Below are positions 1 to 6,906 of a DNA stretch of 43,559 bases, piece by piece (within the stretch, counting starts at the first letter, position 1; every line of letters begins with the position of its first letter). Below the pieces are notes generated by a model, which made no database searches, was not told where the DNA came from, and saw only the letters and a list, made by a program, of their open reading frames with translations. The position numbers were made by a program, and so were the translations under genes. This DNA comes from JADHLJ01 sp038118725 (lineage in GTDB: Bacteria > Pseudomonadota > Alphaproteobacteria > Thalassobaculales > Thalassobaculaceae). The stretch lies in the NCBI GenBank assembly GCA_038118725.1, contig JAYOIK010000043.1, forward strand, positions 1 to 43,559, given 5' to 3'.

Positions 1-563
1 GTTTCGGGATGAACCCGGATGATCGGATGGGTCGCCGGCTCGGACGGTTTCTCCACATCCGTTACCTTGCCGCTCATCTTGCCGGAGCGTTTGGCGGTCT
101 TGTTGTAGCGGTTGAAGCTGCGCACGCCCCGCAACATCCGCTTCATGCCGTCGGACAGGGCGTCATAGGCGCTGGTCATGCTGGCGAACAGGGTATCACC
201 GCCGAACGGGGGAACGACCTTGGCGTAGAGCATGGTCGCCATGGCGGGCTCGGGGGTGAAGATCTGATCGGTGTGCCAATGGGCGCCGAAACCCCCTTCC
301 TCGTCCGGTTCCTTGATGATTTCGATCAGTTCGGGATGTTCCGGGATGCCCTTGAGGTAGGGATGCGTGTGCAGGCCGTTCCAACGCTCGGCGAAGGCGA
401 CTTGTTGGGCCGGTGTTATGTCCTGATCTCGCAGCACGATAACGCCGTGATCGAGCAGTGCCTGGTGAACTCGACTAAAAGCCCCGTCATCCAGGCTCGC
501 GGCGTCAACGCCTCGGATCTCCGCGCCGATCGCGCCGGACAGGGGGGTGATCTCCATGGCCAT
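1..563 (-). CDS. TauD/TfdA-family 2-oxoglutarate dioxygenase (C-terminus beyond window)
   Basis: Non-haem Fe(II)/2-oxoglutarate dioxygenase of the taurine/2,4-D type, expected in the cytoplasm, hydroxylating a small organic acid; the substrate cannot be read from sequence. The reading frame is open from ATG at 563 to the left edge (about 187 residues). The N-terminus MAMEITPLSGAIGAEIRGVD is typical of the family, and HWHTDQ (about residues 95-100) holds the first two iron ligands, H97 and D99, followed by PPFGGDTLFASM near 119-130. The distal His and the Arg lie outside the window. A GAGG Shine-Dalgarno sits about 9 nt upstream of 563; an in-frame ATG at 557 is an alternative. It is divergent from the acyl-CoA dehydrogenase, with about 100 bp between them that must hold both promoters. 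Confidence 0.9.
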   Translation of the reverse strand, partial: MAMEITPLSGAIGAEIRGVDAASLDDGAFSRVHQALLDHGVIVLRDQDITPAQQVAFAERWNGLHTHPYLKGIPEHPELIEIIKEPDEEGGFGAHWHTDQIFTPEPAMATMLYAKVVPPFGGDTLFASMTSAYDALSDGMKRMLRGVRSFNRYNKTAKRSGKMSGKVTDVEKPSEPATHPIIRVHPE

Positions 564-662
564 GATGGTGACCTCAAGGATGATTTCGTTACATCGAGTT
601 TAAGCGAAAAACAGTTTGGGCCGCGATCAATGTTATGATCATGTCCAAGGCTGGTTGGAAAT

Positions 663-1844
663 ATGCAGAGCAACGCCATGAGCATCGATTTCACGCCCGA
701 GCAATTGCAGATCCAGGAAAGCGTGGCCCGGCTCTGCGCCGAGTTCGGGGATGAATATTGGCTGGCGCGGGACAAGGACGAGCGGTTTCCCGAGGACTTC
801 TGCCAGGCCATCGCGGATCACGGCTATATGGGTATCGCCATGCCCGAGGAATACGGCGGCTCGGGCCTCGGGATCACCGAAGCCGCGATCCTGATGCAAG
901 AGATCTCGCGCTCCGGCGCGGGCAATGGCGGCGTTTCCTCGGTCAGCCTCGGTATCTTCGGCCTCAACCCGGTCGTCCGCTACGGCAGCGAGGAGCAAAA
1001 GGCCCGCGCCTTGCCGCGGATCATCAGCCGCGAGGATATCGCCTGTTTCGCCGTCACCGAGGCGGAGACCGGGCTCGATACCACGCGCTTGAAAACCCGA
1101 GCGGTGCGTAAGAACGATCGCTATGTCGTGCACGGTCATAAGGCTTGGACCACCACCGCGCAAGTGGCGAACAAGATCCTGCTGATCGCTCGTACCGCCG
1201 AGGAAAGCCCGACCGGCAAGCCGATTGACGGGTTGTCGCTGTTCTACACCGACCTTGATCGCTCGAAAGTCGAGATCCGCAAGATCCCCAAGATGGGCCG
1301 CGAGGCGGTGGACAGTAACCTGCTTTTCTTCGACGGCATGGAGATCCCCTTCGAGGACCGGATCGGCGAGGAGGGCAAGGGGTTCCGCTATCTGCTGCAT
1401 GGGATCAACCCAGAGCGAATCCTGATCGCCGCCGGTCTGGTCGGCCTCGGTCGTGTCGCGCTGGAAAAAGCCACGGCCTACGCCAAGGAACGAACGGTTT
1501 TCGGCCGGCCCATCGGCATGAATCAGGGGGTGCAGCATCCTTTGGCGGAAAGCTGGGCCGAGCTCGAGGCCGCGAACCTGATGGCTTTCCGCGCCGCGCA
1601 ACTCTACGACCGGGGCGAGGATTGCGGCCATATGGCCAACGCGGCAAAATACCTGGCGGGCGAGGCGACCTTCAAGGCCTGTCAGACCGCGATCATGACC
1701 CATGGCGGCATGGGCTATGCCAAGGAGTATCACGTCGAGCGCTATCTGCGCGAAGCCCTGATCCATCGCCTCGCGCCGATCACGCCGCATCTGATTCTCT
1801 GCTACATCGCCGAGCGGGTGCTGGGATTGCCGAAATCCTATTGA
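663..1844 (+). CDS. acyl-CoA dehydrogenase family protein
   Basis: FAD-dependent acyl-CoA dehydrogenase (393 aa, normal length), introducing an alpha,beta double bond into an acyl-CoA and passing electrons to ETF. The order is N-terminal helical domain (about 6-125), middle beta domain beginning at CFAVTEAETGLDTTRL (near 128-145), and C-terminal helical domain with the ERTVFGRPIGMNQ segment and THGGMGYAKEYHVERYLRE. The usual YEGT catalytic-base motif near the C-terminus is absent: the matching stretch reads HRLAPITPHLIL. Instead GINPERILIAAG carries E251, which aligns by context with the base of isovaleryl-CoA dehydrogenase, so the catalytic base is probably there (inference). The start could also be the ATG at 678. 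It stands alone between the divergent TauD gene and a small ORF. Confidence 0.93.
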   Translation: MQSNAMSIDFTPEQLQIQESVARLCAEFGDEYWLARDKDERFPEDFCQAIADHGYMGIAMPEEYGGSGLGITEAAILMQEISRSGAGNGGVSSVSLGIFGLNPVVRYGSEEQKARALPRIISREDIACFAVTEAETGLDTTRLKTRAVRKNDRYVVHGHKAWTTTAQVANKILLIARTAEESPTGKPIDGLSLFYTDLDRSKVEIRKIPKMGREAVDSNLLFFDGMEIPFEDRIGEEGKGFRYLLHGINPERILIAAGLVGLGRVALEKATAYAKERTVFGRPIGMNQGVQHPLAESWAELEAANLMAFRAAQLYDRGEDCGHMANAAKYLAGEATFKACQTAIMTHGGMGYAKEYHVERYLREALIHRLAPITPHLILCYIAERVLGLPKSY

Positions 1845-1990
1845 GGCGACTGCTTTATCAGGCTACCCGTCCCGGCTCGCGGCGGGGCATGCGCTTTTCG
1901 CAATGCCGGGTCACGGAAAACGCGTTCCTGAATCGGACCCTTTGTCCCCAACTAGTGGTCATCGAAACAATCGATGGGAGTACCCTCGTG

Positions 1991-2080
1991 ATGACCAGCT
2001 TCTTTTCCTCTTCGACCTTCATTGCCCTGAGCCTTGTCCTGCTCGGCGCGCTTTCCTATGCCGGCGCGGTGACCGTCTAG
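1991..2080 (+). CDS. putative 29-residue single-span membrane peptide
   Basis: Small ORF MTSFFSSSTFIALSLVLLGA... ending AVTV, almost entirely one hydrophobic helix (about residues 9-28), hence a likely single-pass inner-membrane peptide. A GGGAG Shine-Dalgarno-like run lies about 11 nt upstream of the ATG. It occupies the gap between the acyl-CoA dehydrogenase and the aminotransferase and has no recognisable family. Short hydrophobic ORFs also arise by chance, so this is only a candidate. Confidence 0.35.
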   Translation: MTSFFSSSTFIALSLVLLGALSYAGAVTV

Positions 2081-2141
2081 AGACAAGCGGTGAACGTGGA
2101 AGTGATCAGGCTGTCCTCGCATGGACACGACAATGGCGTCG

Positions 2142-2161
2142 ATCCCAGCTTTCGCTGGGAT
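2142..2161. repeat. extragenic hairpin repeat
   Basis: Perfect 8-bp arms, atcccagc and gctgggat, around a tttc loop, followed by gacgagg. This is the common 'atcccgctttcgcgggatgacg' type of dispersed extragenic palindrome; a relative lies at 12771-12790. It sits in the aminotransferase leader and may fold in RNA. Confidence 0.6.
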
Positions 2162-2267
2162 GACGAGGAAGTCTGATCCAGAGGCCGTTTGAGATAGACA
2201 ACGCTTGATCAAGCCGGCAATCGGCCTATGGTCACGCCTCTTTCAACGGTGGGAGCGGGAGCCTCCG

Positions 2268-3443
2268 ATGTCCGATACGCTTGATCTGTCCAGCCTTCGC
2301 GGCGCCGTTAACGATCTCAGGGAAACCGGCATCGTCGACGTGGCCAATCACGGCTGGGGGCGACAGGGACTGATCCCGCTCTGGTTCGGCGAGGGCGACG
2401 TGCCGACGCCGAAATTCATCTCCGACGCGGCTCATGACGCGATGCTGCGGGGCCAGACCTTCTATACCGATCAGAACGGTATCGAGGATCTCAGGACAGC
2501 CCTGCGAGGTTACAACAAGCGGATGTTCGACGTCGATTTGTCCGACGATCGGGTGACGCTAACCAATTCCGGAATGATGGCGATCGCGCTCGCCATGCAG
2601 ATGATGATCGAGCCCGGCGACGAGGTCGTCGTGGTCGGTCCGGTCTGGCCGAATATCTACTCGACCATCGCGTTGAACGAGGGCGTGGCGACCCATGCCA
2701 CCGTGCGGCTGACCGATGACGGCTGGCATCTCGACTTGGATGAACTCTTCGCCGCGGTCACTGAGCGAACCAAGGCGATTTTCCTGAACTCTCCGGGAAA
2801 TCCGACGGGTTGGATCATTCCGGAGGAGGATCAGGCGCGGCTAATGGATTTCGCGCGGGAGCGCGACATCTGGATCCTGTCGGACGAGGTCTATCACACC
2901 TTGGTTTTCGACCGCCCGGTGGCGAAGTCGATGCTCCAGCTCGCCGCGCCCGACGACAAGGTCATCGCCATCAACAGCTTCTCCAAGTCCTGGCTGATGA
3001 CCGGTTGGCGCATGGGCTGGATGGTGCATCCCGAGGGGCTGGGGCCGACCCTGGCCAAGCTGATCCAGATCTCCACCTCGGGCGTGCCGCAGTTCATTCA
3101 GCGCGCCGGCATCGCGGCGATCGAGGGCGACGACGAGGTGATCTCCGATCTCAGGGCGCGCTGTCAGGTGGGACGTGACATTGTCTTCGATCACCTCGAG
3201 AGCTGGTCGAGGGTGAAGGCGATCCGCCCCAACGGCGCGTTCTATGCCTTTTTCGCGGTCGATGGGGTCACGGACTCCGTTGCCATGTGCAAGGAGTTGA
3301 TCGATCGCTGCAATGTCGGCCTGGCGCCTGGCAGTGCCTTCGGGCCGAGCGGCGAGGGCTATCTCCGGCTCTGCTACGCCTCGACGCCGGAGAAACTGCA
3401 CCAGGCGATGGAGGCGCTCAAAACCGTGATCGGTGGGCGCTGA
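2268..3443 (+). CDS. class I/II PLP-dependent aminotransferase
   Basis: Fold-type I pyridoxal-phosphate aminotransferase (391 aa), moving an amino group between an amino acid and a 2-oxo acid; it looks like the aspartate/aromatic aminotransferase group, but the substrate is not predictable. Visible motifs are GEGDVPTP near the N-terminus, NSPGNPTGW (about residue 180), LSDEVYHTLVFD (about 205-216), and the Schiff-base lysine K240 in NSFSKSWLMTGWRMGW. The start at 2268 is chosen because gggagcgggag lies just upstream and the family N-terminus begins there; 21 further in-frame residues upstream look non-coding and overlap the intergenic hairpin region. Monocistronic by layout. Confidence 0.93.
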   Translation: MSDTLDLSSLRGAVNDLRETGIVDVANHGWGRQGLIPLWFGEGDVPTPKFISDAAHDAMLRGQTFYTDQNGIEDLRTALRGYNKRMFDVDLSDDRVTLTNSGMMAIALAMQMMIEPGDEVVVVGPVWPNIYSTIALNEGVATHATVRLTDDGWHLDLDELFAAVTERTKAIFLNSPGNPTGWIIPEEDQARLMDFARERDIWILSDEVYHTLVFDRPVAKSMLQLAAPDDKVIAINSFSKSWLMTGWRMGWMVHPEGLGPTLAKLIQISTSGVPQFIQRAGIAAIEGDDEVISDLRARCQVGRDIVFDHLESWSRVKAIRPNGAFYAFFAVDGVTDSVAMCKELIDRCNVGLAPGSAFGPSGEGYLRLCYASTPEKLHQAMEALKTVIGGR

Positions 3444-3509
3444 CGCGAAACGCTCGCTTTTCGCGGCGAAACAGGTAGAATCGCGATGTTGTAATCAGGG
3501 ATCGCGATC

Positions 3510-3806
3510 ATGGCCTTGCCCCCGACCAATACCGGCGGCCCGAGCGAAAGCCGGGCCGAATTGATACGCCGGATCACCCGCCCGGCGCCGCGCCGGGCGG
3601 CGTCTTCCGGCGCGGTTGTCGAGCAATCTTCGACGGCACCCGCCGAAACGCCGGCGCCGGCGGCCCCGCAACCGGGCTTTCGGCTCCGTACCGCGACGAC
3701 CGATGCCGAAATCGAGGCACAGATCGCGCGCCTGCGCACGTTGATCGCCAATGACAATATCGATCCCGACGCTCCGACGGGCTCTTATTTGAACATTCTG
3801 CTTTAG
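3510..3806 (+). CDS. hypothetical protein with Pro/Ala-rich N-terminus
   Basis: A 98-residue protein not assigned to a family. The first 55 residues are rich in Pro, Ala, Ser, Thr and Arg and probably disordered. Residues about 63-98 form a short amphipathic segment, EAQIARLRTLIANDNI, ending DPDAPTGSYLNILL. A GGGAT-type ribosome site precedes the ATG, and codon choice matches the genome. The compact conserved-looking tail suggests a real short protein, possibly with the C-terminus as the functional part. No signal peptide or membrane span. Confidence 0.55.
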   Translation: MALPPTNTGGPSESRAELIRRITRPAPRRAASSGAVVEQSSTAPAETPAPAAPQPGFRLRTATTDAEIEAQIARLRTLIANDNIDPDAPTGSYLNILL

Positions 3807-3902
3807 CCATCGGCAAAAGGCGGGTGATGGAGAGGACGCGGCGTCCCATATCGCCGTCGCCGATGCCAAGCCTCTCCCATCGTCGTCCCATCCTCGACTG
3901 TC

Positions 3903-4035
3903 GCCCCGGCGGAGGCCGGGGCTTGTGCCGAGGAAGACGACGCGGTCAAGGCTGTTCGTGATTCGCGCCATTCGTGGAGCTGGAAACGAGGCGGCAAAAG
4001 CCCTTGCCTTCGCAAGGGCGACGGGAAGGGGAGGC
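3903..4035. repeat. dispersed palindromic repeat, copy A
   Basis: Intergenic element beginning with a GC hairpin (gccccggc, gga, gccggggc at 3903-3922) followed by cttgtgccg, and ending with the perfect 20-bp palindrome gcccttgccttcgcaagggc at 4000-4019 plus gacggg. Related copies lie at 18612-18730 and about 19545-19648, and partial ones near 21370-21545 and 24940-25050. Confidence 0.65.
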
Positions 4036-4087
4036 GTTCGCGAACCGGTTCTCCACGCCCGAGCCGCCACGCCTCGTGTTCACCCGC

Positions 4088-5178
4088 CTAGACGTGCGGG
4101 ACAACCTCTTCCCAGGTGAGGCGGACGGAGTTTTCCGCTCGCGTCGAAAGCATGCCGCCGAGATTCGGCCAGATCACCACCTCGGTCAGGCCAAAGGCCT
4201 CCTTCATGCGGGAAATCTTGTCCACGCATTCCTGGGGCGTGCCGACCACGCAGGCGTCATGCTCGGCGAGTTTGTCGAATTCGAGATAGCCCATGGCCCG
4301 GCTCTTCGCGCCCTCGGACATGGTGAATTCGTAGCCCTTGATCGGGGCGGTATCCTGGCGATTGAGCTGATGGCTCGAGACCTTGTCGTAGAACCACTCC
4401 ACATGCGGCGCGAGCACGTTGTGAGCATGGGTGCCGTCGCGGTCGACGTAGTAGGGGAGCAGAATCATCCGCTCAAGCGTCGAAAGATCATGGCCATGCT
4501 TGGTGAGGTTGTCCTCATAGCGCTTGATCTCGTCGGCGAGCTTGGGGATCCAGTCCTCGCGATAGGTCCGGTAGCTGAAGGGGCCGCGAGTTGCAGGGAC
4601 CAGCCGTTCTCGGCGGCCTTGTCGAAACTCTCGGGCGAGATCGAGGCCTGATAGACCGGGGGGAGCGGCTCCTGCACCGGCTTGGGCAGCATTTCGATCG
4701 GCTCGAGGATTTGCCAGAACTTGCCCTCGTGGGTGAATTTTTCCTGGGTCCAGGATTTCAGGATCAGCTCGATCCCCTAGTTGAACATCTCGCGGCTATC
4801 GGACATCTCGATGCCGAGCCCAAGAAACTCATGCGGCTGATAGGCCCGTCCGATGCCGAAATTCAGCCGCCCGCGCGACAGGCAATCGATCAAGGCGTAA
4901 TCCGCGGCCGTGCGAAGCGGATGGTTGAAGGGAACCACGCAGACCGCCGAGCCGATCCGCATCCGCTTGACCCGTTGCAGGACCGAGGCCGCGATCACCT
5001 GGATCGAAGTCGCGATGCCGTAGGTGGAGAACAGATGCTCGGCCAGCCAGGCGGTATCGTAGCCTAGTGCCTCGGCAAGCTCGAACAGCTTCATATCGGC
5101 TTCCAGGGCATCCACCCGGTTGGTCTGATCCGGGTATTGGCTGAGGCTGAACACGCCCCATTTCGTGCGCTTGGTCAT
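4088..5178 (-). pseudogene. LLM-class flavin-dependent monooxygenase, broken by nonsense and frameshift
   Basis: Bacterial-luciferase-like (F420/FMN) monooxygenase, about 364 codons if repaired. It starts at ATG 5178 with AAGGAG upstream and the N-terminus MTKRTKWGVFSLSQYPDQTN; GRLNFGIGRAYQPHEFLGLG is a family hallmark. In SDSREMFN*GIELILKSW a TAG at 4779-4777 replaces what is usually Glu (GAG to TAG). The frame continues to about 4590, where GWSLQLA must change frame to give GPFSYRTYREDWIPKLADEI, consistent with loss of one base. The C-terminus RAENSVRLTWEEVVPHV is intact to 4088. Two independent lesions argue for decay, although base-calling error in this draft scaffold is possible. Two palindromes sit in its upstream region. 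Confidence 0.85.
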
Positions 5179-5282
5179 GGCGGAATACTCCTTTCCCCTC
5201 GTTGATCGTCGGCTTTCCATATCGCCATCCGATAAGGATATTCACAATCCAAACGCGCCGGCGCAACGTAATACCAGCCCGA

Positions 5283-5299
5283 GATGAGTTCGACTCATC
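5283..5299. promoter_or_regulatory. palindrome upstream of the LLM gene (site 1)
   Basis: gatgagttcgactcatc has perfect 7-bp arms (gatgagt, actcatc) around tcg. It lies 105 bp upstream of the LLM start and shares the core gatgagttc with a second palindrome 77 bp further out. It looks like a dimeric repressor operator; the regulator is unknown. Confidence 0.5.
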
Positions 5300-5375
5300 C
5301 CGGGCCGGGAAGCGCGACCGCGCGACCGAGCTTATGCGAGGCAAAGCCCGCGCGGCGACTGAAGGTGATACAACC

Positions 5376-5393
5376 TGAGATGAGTTCATCTCA
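5376..5393. promoter_or_regulatory. palindrome upstream of the LLM gene (site 2)
   Basis: tgagatgagttcatctca has perfect 8-bp arms (tgagatga, tcatctca) around gt. It resembles site 1 at 5283-5299, giving two related sites on the same side of the broken LLM gene, as expected for binding by one dimeric transcription factor. Confidence 0.5.
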
Positions 5394-5597
5394 ACGCAGG
5401 TCGGTATAAGCGTTTCGATCGCAAGGACGACTTTTTCTCCCGCTGGAGATCAGCACGAATTCTTCAAATGAAAAATTGTCAAAGGCTACAAGTTGAGCTC
5501 TCCTTTGCTTGTTTGACCGCTCTTTTGAAGCGTGCGAGGATTGTATATTGATGTTTTTTATTTTAAAAAAAGAATACAAAAAATTATTATAATTAGC

Positions 5598-5621
5598 AAA
5601 AATTCATTTTTATGAATTTTT
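5598..5621. other. A/T-rich perfect stem-loop
   Basis: Arms aaaaattcat and atgaattttt (10 bp) with a tttt loop, 64 bp upstream of the lipoprotein start. It could be an operator, a weak terminator or a promoter-proximal cruciform; the sequence does not decide between them. Confidence 0.4.
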
Positions 5622-5685
5622 TATGATGCAATTAAAGGTATTTGCGATATAATTGATTCGTATATTCAGTATGTGGGAAATTGTA

Positions 5686-6120
5686 ATGCTCAAGTTTGGA
5701 AAAGTTCTTGGCCTCGTCGTGATTGCCGCCTTGGCCGGATGCGCTAAATCCTCGGACGATGTCAGCACGAGTTATGTCTCTCCGATTCAGTACGCCAACA
5801 ATGACTGCGGGCAATTGAGGGCGGAGTTGGCCAGGGTCAATCGGCAGCTCGTTCAAAAGATGCGAGCCCAGGACAGCCGCGCGGATAACGATGCCTTGGC
5901 GACGGGCGTGGGAGTGGTTCTGTTCTGGCCCGCGCTATTTTTCATTAAGGGCGATGATGAACACGCCGGTGAACTGGCGCGTTTGAAGGGAGAGTTCGAC
6001 GCGATCGAGCAAGCCGCGATCGAGAAGCGATGCAATCTGGCGGATGAAATGCAACGCGCCAGGCAACAACAGGAAAGATACATCGAGGAACGCAATCGCC
6101 GAAACCAGATCAATCAGTGA
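5686..6120 (+). CDS. small lipoprotein with C-terminal charged helix
   Basis: A 144-residue predicted lipoprotein. Signal peptide MLKFGKVLGLVVIAALAGC has lipobox LAGC with Cys19 as the lipidated residue. A second hydrophobic stretch, ATGVGVVLFWPALFFIKGDD (about 79-98), is followed by a long charged helix, probably coiled coil, ending EERNRRNQINQ. The VFWPALFFIKG-type segment is common in small uncharacterised proteobacterial lipoproteins. The start at 5686 is preferred because GGGAA precedes it by 8 nt and the signal peptide begins there; ATGs at 5671 and 5653 are in frame. Its leader is the AT-rich patch, so recent acquisition is possible. Function unknown. Confidence 0.8.
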   Translation: MLKFGKVLGLVVIAALAGCAKSSDDVSTSYVSPIQYANNDCGQLRAELARVNRQLVQKMRAQDSRADNDALATGVGVVLFWPALFFIKGDDEHAGELARLKGEFDAIEQAAIEKRCNLADEMQRARQQQERYIEERNRRNQINQ

Positions 6121-6138
6121 CCCAGGCGGCGATTGCCC

Positions 6139-6906
6139 TCACCGCGCCACGAATCCCCCGTCGATCGTTAGCTCGCTACCGGTGACGAATTTCGCGGCGT
6201 CGCTGGCGAGATAGACGACGCCCTCGGCGATATCGACGGGCTCGCCGAGTTCGCCGAAGGGGACGTTGGCTTCGATATATTCGCGGAATTCCGGGCCGCG
6301 GCGCTGGATGGCGCCCGCGACCATGGGCGTGTCGATGAAGCCGGGATGGATGGAGTTGACCCTCACCCGAGGCGTCTTGCGCGCGCATTCCAGTGCCGCG
6401 GCCTTGGTCAGCAAGCGGACACCGCCCTTGGAGGCGGCGTAGTTCGACGTGTTCGCCATGCCGATCAGGCCGAGGATCGAGGAGATGTTGATGATCGACC
6501 CGCCGGTGCCCTGGCGCATCGCGCGGATGCCGTGCTTGCAGCCGAGGAACACGCCGTCCAGATTGATCGAGAGACAGCGTCGCCAGGTCTCCAGATCCAT
6601 CTCCTCGATCGGCATGCCGCCGCCGCCGATACCGGCGCCGTTCAGCAGGATGTCGAGATGACCGTGCTCTTCCATGATCTCGGCGCAGACCCGCTCCCAT
6701 TGCGCCTCGTCCGTGGTGTCATGCGCCTTGAAGGTGCAGGCGCCGCCTGCCTCGCGGATCGCGGCGGCGACATTCTCGCCCTCGACCTCCTGAATGTCGC
6801 TGAGCACGACGGTGGCGCCTTCCTTGGCCATCAGCTCGCCGGTGGCGCGGCCAAGTCCCGAGGCACCGCCGGTTAGCAGCGCGACCTTTCCATCCAAGCG
6901 CCCCAT
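6139..6906 (-). CDS. short-chain dehydrogenase/reductase (SDR)
   Basis: Classical SDR (255 aa), an NAD(P)-dependent oxidoreductase on an alcohol or ketone. It shows the cofactor motif TGGASGLG (12-19), the NGAG structural motif (89-92, Asn-Gly in place of Asn-Asn), and the catalytic residues S143, Y156 and K160 in the NYAASK segment. The C-terminus ends TGSELTIDGGFVAR as in the family. The start codon overlaps the stop of the upstream FAD-oxidoreductase gene by one base (TAATG), so the two are translationally coupled and probably act on the same pathway. Substrate unknown. Confidence 0.93.
   Translation of the reverse strand: MGRLDGKVALLTGGASGLGRATGELMAKEGATVVLSDIQEVEGENVAAAIREAGGACTFKAHDTTDEAQWERVCAEIMEEHGHLDILLNGAGIGGGGMPIEEMDLETWRRCLSINLDGVFLGCKHGIRAMRQGTGGSIINISSILGLIGMANTSNYAASKGGVRLLTKAAALECARKTPRVRVNSIHPGFIDTPMVAGAIQRRGPEFREYIEANVPFGELGEPVDIAEGVVYLASDAAKFVTGSELTIDGGFVAR

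Larger units (their letters stand above)
5179..5685. other. intergenic region, right part strongly AT-rich
   Basis: About 500 bp without a supportable gene between the divergent LLM pseudogene and the lipoprotein. The left part is normal GC with two palindromes (5283-5299, 5376-5393). From about 5520 to 5680 the DNA is mostly A/T, in sharp contrast with the rest of the window, and holds an A/T stem-loop at 5598-5621. A 62-codon minus-strand ORF spans part of it but has no ribosome site or protein-like features. Confidence 0.6.

Noticed and set aside
9..638. Plus-strand open frame over the TauD gene
   Set aside because: The minus strand gives a convincing dioxygenase with the HxD motif and a ribosome site; the plus-strand product is unstructured.
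639..1790. Long minus-strand open frame antisense to the acyl-CoA dehydrogenase
   Set aside because: High-GC coding DNA leaves long antisense frames open. The product has no family features, while the plus-strand gene has clear motifs. The same applies to the other long antisense frames over hom, phaC, purL and the amidase.
3800..4090. CRISPR array suggested by recurring short repeats
   Set aside because: The repeats are scattered singly over 20 kb as palindromes with no regular spacer unit, and there are no cas genes.
4777..4779. Amber readthrough or recoding in the LLM gene
   Set aside because: A second, independent frame break lies 190 bases further on, and no recoding signal is seen. 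Decay or sequence error explains both.
5391..5579. 62-codon minus-strand ORF in the AT-rich patch
   Set aside because: No ribosome site, no family resemblance, and composition explained by low GC.
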